Source: Pyronema omphalodes
Lineage: Eukaryota > Ascomycota > Pezizomycetes > Pezizales > Pyronemataceae
Length of the DNA: 64,000 nt
Assembly: GCA_024516155.1 (NCBI GenBank)
Contig: JAJJXM010000096.1
Location: forward strand, 1-64,000
Reading direction: 5' to 3'
Shown: positions 59,901 through 64,000 of the stretch, in pieces
Layout: each line of letters opens with the position of its first letter
How positions within the stretch are numbered: the first letter of the stretch is position 1
The notes under the pieces: generated by a model
Seen by the model: only the letters and a program-made list of their open reading frames with translations
Databases searched by the model: none
Told to the model about the DNA's origin: nothing
Position numbers and translations under genes: made by a program

Positions 59901-60945
59901 CCCTGAATACGGAGAGGTAATCTGCATATTCCGGTGGTATTATTTCTTCCAGGGAGTCAGGCCTGCTCTTCCCCGCTCGACTTATGGTACTCGCGAGTTC
60001 CAATTCCCCGGAAGTGGCAATTGATTTGGCGGGAGCGGTTTCCCAGTTCCCCGGTTCTTCCTGGTTGGTTGGTGCAGTAGCGGTTGATTTGGCGGGAGCG
60101 GTTTCCCAGTTCCCCGGTTCCTTCTGGTTGGCTGGCGCTTGCGGGGGTTGCCGCGAAGCGCACTGAGACGAGTCGGGATCGGCCTCGGTGGATTCCGCGC
60201 GCCTAGATCCCTGCACGCTTTCCATATCCTCGTCCTCCGACTCTTCCACCTCTTCTCCTTCGTCATCTTCTTCTATACTTTCTCCCCAGATTTCTTGGAT
60301 GCGAAGCTCATCTTCCTCATCCGTCTGAAGCATCTCCTTCGGTTCTTCCATACCATAGGCGTGCTCCGCTTCCTCATGTATCCGTTGATTATATTCTTTT
60401 TCTGCCCCCCGTTCCGATACGGTCGTGGCATGGGGCGAGGTAGGAAGGCAGTTCTTTCCGCATTTCTCGGAGTTGAAGACAATCCTTCCTTCCTTCCAGT
60501 CGATGCTGGGATTGTGTTTCCGCAACCAAGGCAGTCCCAGGATAATGGGTGCGTTGCCAATGGTAATACAGTGGAGCTTGATGTCTTCCCTATGGTCGTT
60601 GATCACCATGGTCACCATGGCATCGTGGGTTACTGGTCCCCCATCCAATTCCCGTCCGTCTACAGCGAGAACCTTTCGTGGGGTTAATTTTTTCGCGCAG
60701 GGCAATCCCTGCTGTCTCACATATTTTCGATCTATAAAATTCTCCGTGGCCCCGCAGTCGATCATGGCCGTTGTTTGGTATTCTTTCTTATTTCGTCCGA
60801 TTAACTTTACTCGCAGGATAATTTCTTCGTTTCTTCCGTATGGTCCTACACTCGAGATTCTATCCGCCGGTCCTGCCGTGGTTGAACTGGTGGGCGACAG
60901 TTGCCCCAGGAATCCACCTTTTCCTTTTATTCCTGGGGGTTCTCT
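56980..60945 (-). CDS. Pol polyprotein: protease, RT, RNase H, integrase, chromodomain
   Basis: The frame is continuous from the slippery site (60945) to the TAA at 56980. Its first ATG is at 60765, after which 1261 codons remain. The protease active site reads IDCGATENFID, with DCG in place of the usual DSG or DTG. An acidic linker holds a 63-bp tandem duplication. RT has LPLIGEALDRL, VMPFGLTNAPASFQRWMN and the YLDDILIYS catalytic motif near residue 465 counted from the ATG. RNase H follows (ATDASDYAIGAVCSQ). Integrase has an HHCC zinc finger (H-x-GHPGR...CDTCKRIKP), then DFITGLP, ISDRGSLFTSQFW and the ESDGQTERVN motif. The last 65 residues are a chromodomain (WEVEEIVDSRRHRGQ, YRVKWTGFHDPDTTWYPA), which usually directs integration to marked chromatin. 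Confidence 0.95.
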   Translation of the reverse strand, partial: REPPGIKGKGGFLGQLSPTSSTTAGPADRISSVGPYGRNEEIILRVKLIGRNKKEYQTTAMIDCGATENFIDRKYVRQQGLPCAKKLTPRKVLAVDGRELDGGPVTHDAMVTMVINDHREDIKLHCITIGNAPIILGLPWLRKHNPSIDWKEGRIVFNSEKCGKNCLPTSPHATTVSERGAEKEYNQRIHEEAEHAYGMEEPKEMLQTDEEDELRIQEIWGESIEEDDEGEEVEESEDEDMESVQGSRRAESTEADPDSSQCASRQPPQAPANQKEPGNWETAPAKSTATAPTNQEEPGNWETAPAKSIATSGELELASTISRAGKSRPDSLEEIIPPEYADYLSVFREKEAVGLPPHRHHDHRIPLMDGKVPPFEPLRALDEERLRVLRDYLEENEKRGWVRRSTSPAGAPIHFVKKKDGTLRLCVDYRRLNEITIKDRTPLPLIGEALDRLSNAKIYTKLDVRDAYHNLRIATGDEWKTAFRTKYGLYEYLVMPFGLTNAPASFQRWMNEVLSDYLDIFCIAYLDDILIYSDNMEEHRKHVRMVLERLRDVGLTLKPSKCEFHTKKTEYLGYIISPTGLQMDPEKIRAVKEWKEPVNVKGVQSFLGFANFYRRCIRDFSKITTPLTRLTKKQVPWEWNDETQRAFEQLKTAMISQPILQHFDPDRPLTLATDASDYAIGAVCSQPDDSNVLHPLAYFSRKLKEAELNYDIHDKELLAIVEALDKWSTYCKSTKHSIRILSDHKNLEYWQTKRDLNLRQARWAEQLANYDFTITYRPGKLAGKPDILSRESGDSPWEGEMKHRQNRSRVLLPQEVFHVNGTQLIRLTPDTPLITKIREKTKTDTELQEVIRKLREGITRDNRVPLGLCEEKDGLLLYEGLIWVPDDDDLRLQILRQHHDSQAAGHPGRARTLELVSRNFYWPQQRQYVTRYVDYCDTCKRIKPIKHAPFGLLRPLQIPERPWESISRDFITGLPEDGGMNAIWVIVDRLTKMAHFVACKDTMGPRELADGFLTHVVRAHGLPSSIISDRGSLFTSQFWKRVMEAMGTTRNLSTAFHPESDGQTERVNAILEQYLRAYCNYQQDNWNQLLPMAEFCYNNSRSGTTKVSPFFANYGYHPRFTQPLGEVAEGNPEVSKYVGALNRLHEDLRAEVHYAQTAHAEQANRHRHPDPVLRVGDRVWLKRKNVKTTRPSNKLDYKLLGPYTILSKVGSRAYKLDLPPNAKIHPVFHISLLEPSQPTSTTIPGHIQPPPLPIVLDDEEEWEVEEIVDSRRHRGQIQYRVKWTGFHDPDTTWYPADNFQNSPDAITQFHRRYPNKPAPQL
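60021..60120. repeat. 63-bp tandem duplication inside pol
   Basis: TTGATTTGGCGGGAGCGGTT and the bases that follow occur at 60021 and again at 60084. The period of 63 bp is 21 codons, so the frame survives. The encoded units are EPGNWETAPAKS(T/I)AT, in the linker between protease and RT. Confidence 0.85.
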
Positions 60946-61835
60946 TTTCCCGACGTCTCACCGAGTCCCTCCTCTACCAATGTAGTTTCCGCTGCTCTGA
61001 ATAATTTCTTACTTGGGCACTTCGCAGCGTAGTGTCCCACCTTCCCACAGTTAAAACATTCGTTATTCCGCTTCCGCCTATCCTCCTCCGTCCTATCCCT
61101 TGGTTTCGGTCGACGAGTGGAATCTAATTCCATTGGTTCGGGGTCAGAGAGTCGAGATTCGTGTCCCTGCCCCTTAAGATGGGGGTGGTGATAGAATTGA
61201 GGTTCATACCGAGTCCTCAGGGTTCGGAAGTTGAATAGTCGGTTGTCTAACGCTATGGCCTTGTTGGCGAACTCCGTGAGATCCGTTGGTCGTTCATCAA
61301 GGAGTGCCAACTGTCGTTGGACGTCTGTGTTTAGTCCATCACGGAATTGATCGATGTAGGTCTCGTCATTGTATCTTAAATCGGATTTGATCCTTTGAAA
61401 TTCGGCCCAGTATGCAGCGGCGGATCGCGCGCCCTGCCTGATCATCTTGAACTTTCTTCTTGCTACTTCTTTTGAGTCGGCTTCCCCGAAAGCCCTACTG
61501 ACAGCAGTCTTAAAGGCCTCCCAGGTCGTGTATACGCTTTTCCCCTCCTTGATGGACGGCTCGATCCATGCCCAAGCGTTACCTCTACAGCGGGAGCTCG
61601 CATAGTTCACCTTTTTCTGTTCGGTGTCGAATCTATTCCCTTCACAATTGAACTTCAGTTCACATTGCGTCAGGAATGCCCTCAGCTTGGTCCGTTCACC
61701 GTAGTACAGCTCCGGGTCTTCCACCTTGGGGTTACTGTTTGTCGTGGGGCGATGGAGTTGAATGAGGATCTGGTTCAACTGCTCCTGGGTCATAGTGACC
61801 GGAGTGACAAGTCCCAATCCTGCCGGGGTCGCCAT
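60927..61835 (-). CDS. Gag
   Basis: 302 aa. It is the capsid/nucleocapsid precursor that would form virus-like particles. The middle matches the retrotransposon gag core (AYWAEFQRIKSDLRYNDETY and YIDQFRDGLNTDVQRQLALL). A basic stretch leads to one CCHC zinc knuckle, CFNCGKVGHYAAKC. The stop codon TAA is at 60929-60927. The preferred start ATG at 61835 leaves a leader of about 250 nt after the 5' LTR, in which two short overlapping Pro/Thr-rich frames also exist. Confidence 0.93.
   Translation of the reverse strand: MATPAGLGLVTPVTMTQEQLNQILIQLHRPTTNSNPKVEDPELYYGERTKLRAFLTQCELKFNCEGNRFDTEQKKVNYASSRCRGNAWAWIEPSIKEGKSVYTTWEAFKTAVSRAFGEADSKEVARRKFKMIRQGARSAAAYWAEFQRIKSDLRYNDETYIDQFRDGLNTDVQRQLALLDERPTDLTEFANKAIALDNRLFNFRTLRTRYEPQFYHHPHLKGQGHESRLSDPEPMELDSTRRPKPRDRTEEDRRKRNNECFNCGKVGHYAAKCPSKKLFRAAETTLVEEGLGETSGKENPQE
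60945..60951 (-). promoter_or_regulatory. -1 ribosomal frameshift heptamer G GGA AAA
   Basis: In sense the bases GGGAAAA lie six codons before the gag stop, split as TCG-GGA-AAA in the gag frame, which is exactly the X-XXY-YYZ arrangement. Slipping one base back enters the pol frame, which is then open without a stop for 60 codons to the first pol ATG. A downstream structure was not assessed. Confidence 0.78.
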
Positions 61836-62073
61836 TTCCGCAGGGTCGTCGGTAGAGGTATCGGGGGAGTTCGGGTGATTCGGGGGTCTGGGGTCTGGAT
61901 GGTTGTTCGGGGGTCACTGGGCTTGCCGATCCGGTCGGTTCTTGTTCGATATGTTCTCCGAGCTCTTTTAGCTGAAAGGATGCCACTGTGTGCGCCTTCT
62001 TCTGGGTTTTCTGGGTCTTCTGGGTTCTCTGGGTTTTCTGGGTCTTCGTTCCGCGTTGGGTGTCGTACACAGG

Positions 62074-62083
62074 ACGCAATCAA
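62074..62083 (-). promoter_or_regulatory. Self-priming primer-binding site
   Basis: The bases just after the 5' LTR read TTGATTGCGT in sense. They are not TGG-initial, so they do not look like a site for a tRNA 3' end. They are perfectly complementary to ACGCAATCAA (62291-62282) inside the same LTR. If transcription starts there, the RNA 5' end can fold back and prime, as in Tf1. Confidence 0.7.
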
Positions 62084-62084
62084 A

Positions 62085-62879
62085 TATCAGAATCCGTATC
62101 CACGGTTACTGACGACAGGCAGCGCGGGGTTTTCGGCGGCGAGGAGGGCGGCGGCGGGTTAGGTAAGGCTGGTAAGTTGGGAATGGGCAAGGGTTTGTGG
62201 GCTTGGGAAATCACAGGTGAGTTTGGCGAGATGGGATATCACAAGGGAACTTTTGTAGATAGGATTGTGGTAAATAGAAACTTGATTGCGTGAAGAAATA
62301 AACTACATACAAATTTCCTCCTCTTATACTTGTTCCTTCATGACTCGTGACTCAGCATTCTCCGCCTGCGGAGAATGCTCCCAATGCTAACCGCCGTGAT
62401 AACTACATACATGACCAACATTCCCCAACATTTGCCAACCGCCGTAATTCCAAATAAGAAAGCAAGATAACTAAACGCCGTAATTCCAAATAATAATAAT
62501 AACAAGGAAAGAGTACATACCAAAAGAGATAACTACCGGCTAACCGCCGTGATTCCAAATAGCAAAGAAAGAGTACATACCGAAAGAGATAACTTCCTGG
62601 CTAACCGCCGTAATTCCAAATAGTAAAGAAAGAGTACATACCAAAAGAGAGAAGTAAAAGATTCCAACATTTTCCTAGCCGCCGTGATACCTAAAAGAAA
62701 TCCAAATAAGAAATAACTCCGAACATATGAAAATCCTCGGCAAGGGGCCCAGCCCCTTGCCCTAACCCTATCCCTTCACTTCATGACAGCGTAGCAGGTT
62801 GCTAGGGTGATGACGATCACCCATAGCCCTGCGGTGGTGACGGCGGAGGCCAGGAGCATGTCACGGGAGCGTTGTGACA
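62085..62879 (-). repeat. 5' LTR (795 bp)
   Basis: The element's promoter LTR. A TATAA (62328-62324 in sense) lies 37 nt upstream of the proposed start at 62291. U3 contains tandem CCGCCGT-containing repeats and the same palindrome and hairpin as the other LTR. It is followed by the primer-binding region on the internal side and by CGAAC on the outside. Confidence 0.95.
62282..62328 (-). promoter_or_regulatory. Predicted LTR core promoter and RNA 5' end
   Basis: TATAA at 62328-62324 and the segment ACGCAATCAA at 62291-62282 that would form the RNA 5' end. The start is inferred from the complementarity to the primer-binding region, not measured. Confidence 0.5.
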
Positions 62880-62884
62880 CGAAC
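62880..62884. repeat. Target-site duplication, right copy (CGAAC)
   Basis: Matches 55235-55239. Removing the LTR element and one CGAAC copy leaves the LINE reading frame uninterrupted at this point. Confidence 0.95.
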
Positions 62885-63270
62885 CACGGAAGGTCACCGA
62901 GTTCTTCTCCGCCAGGCCCCCTGACCAGTGTTGCAGGTGCCAGAAGTTTGGCCACCACCACGCAACGTGCCCGGCCGACAACGGCCCTACCTGCGCTATA
63001 TGCGCCGCCGTACGCCCCACGGAATACCACTTCTGTGGAGAATGCCCCAAACAGAAGGGCAGGAAGTGCATCCACACCGTTTACAGATGCTCGAACTGCG
63101 TAGCCGCAGGGAATGCTGACACCCAACACGCCGCGTACAGCACGAAATGCCCAGTACAGGTAGGAATAGTGAGAGAGGCATGGCAGAAAAACCGCCCGGA
63201 CACCACCTACGACAACATTCCTGCCGAAACCAACCCCATCGCTGATACCACCATGACCGCCGACGAATAG
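62880..63270 (+). pseudogene. LINE copy 2 ORF1, C-terminal part with zinc knuckles
   Basis: The frame resumes with RKVTEFFSARPPDQCCRCQK and continues to a TAG at 63268-63270. Cys/His motifs of the LINE ORF1 type are present: CCRCQKFGHHHATC, CAICAAVRPTEYHFCGEC and CSNCVAAGNADTQHAAYSTKC. They bind the element's own RNA in related LINEs. It is severed from its N-terminus by the LTR element. Confidence 0.8.
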
Positions 63271-64000
63271 ACAACATTCATCAGCGGCGACCCTCCGCAT
63301 CGTGTCCCACAACACGAATCGCTGCACCACCGCCCTCACGACGCTGCTGAACACAGCAAGCGCTTCCACCGACATCATTCTTGTCCAAGAAGTAAACGTC
63401 AAGGACCCCAAATTTGCTATAACCCACCCCAACTTCATTCTTTTGCTCCCCCCCCGCGGCTACCACAAAGTCAACCGGACCGCCGCTTACGTCTCTTGTT
63501 TAAACCCGCACATCAGCGTCACTGCTCGACCAGATGTTACCGAAGACCCGGACCTACAAGTCCTCGAGGTCCGCACACCCCTAATACCCCCCTTCTATTT
63601 ACTTAACATATATAACGAAAGTGACCCGATCTCCAAACTATACACCCTGCCCGGAGCCCTCACCCTCCTCATCCTCCCTCGCCGATGTGTAGTCACGGGT
63701 GACCTCAACGCGCACCATCGGTTGTGGGATTCCAACACTAGCAGGAGAGCCCGAGCAGACGAGCTCGTGGAACTAAACGAAACCCACCACTGGAGTCTGG
63801 CGAACGTCCCCGACGTCCCGACCCACCAGTACAAGGACGGCTCTGGCTCGTCGGTTCTGGACCTAACCCTGACATCCCCCGCGATGACAAGGGAACTCAC
63901 AAACTGGGCAGTCGATGACGACCTGGCTACGGGTTCAGACCACGAGGTCATCCGCTGCCAACTGACATCTCTCCACCCAGACCACACCACCGCTACCCCC
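63257..64000 (+). CDS. LINE ORF2, endonuclease domain, partial at window end
   Basis: An uninterrupted frame overlaps the ORF1 end by 14 nt in a different frame and runs off the window. It begins LRIVSHNTNRCTTALTTLLN, then IILVQEVNV with the catalytic Glu. The apurinic-endonuclease signatures VVTGDLNAHHRLWDSN (near 63690) and TGSDHEVIRC (near 63932) follow. They make the target-nicking domain of a Tad1/I-type LINE. The reverse transcriptase would follow outside the window. No ATG precedes the EN domain in this frame, so translation would need frameshifting or reinitiation. Confidence 0.85.

Larger units (their letters stand above)
55240..62879 (-). mobile_element. Ty3/gypsy chromovirus with three ORFs
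   Basis: A complete 7,640-bp LTR retrotransposon in minus orientation, flanked by CGAAC duplications. In sense order: 5' LTR (62879-62085), primer-binding region, leader, gag, a -1 frameshift into pol, ORF3 starting on the pol stop, polypurine tract, 3' LTR (56034-55240). The integrase ends with a chromodomain, which places it among chromoviruses. The self-priming signal points to the Tf1/sushi side of that group. LTRs differ at two positions and all three ORFs are uninterrupted, so it is young and possibly active. The third ORF is unusual for fungal members. Confidence 0.95.
51425..64000 (+). mobile_element. Tad1-like LINE, copy 2, interrupted twice, runs off the window
   Basis: Three separated pieces belong to one LINE: 51425-52694 (5' leader and start of ORF1), 54666-55239 (middle of ORF1) and 62880-64000 (end of ORF1, start of ORF2). 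The first gap is filled by LINE copy 3 and the second by the LTR element. Across the second gap the reading frame resumes directly, with VVLFE at the left edge and RKVTEFFSARPPDQC at the right. Zinc knuckles and an EN domain together indicate the Tad1/I type of fungal LINE. The 3' end is outside the window. Confidence 0.8.

Noticed and set aside
62776..63438. 220-codon minus frame right of the 5' LTR
   Set aside because: It reads the reverse complement of LINE ORF1/ORF2 into the LTR. Only its last 34 codons (the LTR-encoded helix) are of interest.

Overview
The window is nuclear DNA of a filamentous ascomycete (Pezizomycotina). The evidence is short GT-AG introns of about 50-60 nt in most genes, intron-rich single-copy eukaryotic genes, long AT-rich and microsatellite-rich spacers, a Ty3/gypsy chromovirus and Tad1-like LINEs. 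The genus cannot be read from the sequence. The many simple repeats and long G/C homopolymers would suit an early-diverging class, but that is a guess.

From 1 to about 48.3 kb it is an ordinary gene-bearing chromosome. In order: a repeat-only spacer (1-2760); 26S proteasome ATPase RPT6 (minus); a VNX1-like vacuolar cation/H+ antiporter (plus); about 2.4 kb of stacked micro- and minisatellites; a Gln/Pro/Glu-rich small ORF (minus); a degenerate 5S rRNA-like relic; a WDR7/rabconnectin-3beta-like WD40 protein (minus); COX16 (plus); two tandem paralogous coiled-coil genes of unrecognised family (plus); a short-chain dehydrogenase (minus); an EF-hand MscS-type channel (minus); a PLP homeostasis protein (plus); an unrecognised 437-aa protein (minus); AP-2 alpha adaptin (minus); and tRNA dimethyltransferase TRM1 (minus). 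I rebuilt exon structures by following reading phase across splice sites, and every multi-exon model closes in frame.

From about 49.9 kb to the end the window is a nest of transposons. At least three LINE 5' ends lie one after another (49916, 51425, 52695), all on plus. The third carries an ORF1 with one in-frame amber codon and then what looks like its own 3' tail with an (AAAC)5 repeat, but no ORF2. It interrupts ORF1 of the second LINE. That ORF1 resumes at 54666 and is cut again at 55239 by a 7,640-bp LTR retrotransposon on minus (55240-62879). Beyond it the LINE resumes with ORF1 zinc knuckles and an open ORF2 endonuclease domain that runs off the window.

The LTR element is the most interesting object here. 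It has 795-bp LTRs that differ at two positions and a perfect 5-bp target duplication (CGAAC). Gag ends beside a canonical -1 slippery heptamer that leads into pol (protease, RT, RNase H, integrase, chromodomain). A 10-nt complementarity between the LTR and the primer-binding region fits Tf1/sushi-type self-priming. A third ORF in the env position starts on UAAUG, overlapping the pol stop. This 349-aa ORF3 has a Cys/His-rich N-terminal half and a C-terminal hydrophobic segment encoded inside the LTR. Gag, Pol and ORF3 would be made from one transcript by frameshifting and termination-reinitiation.
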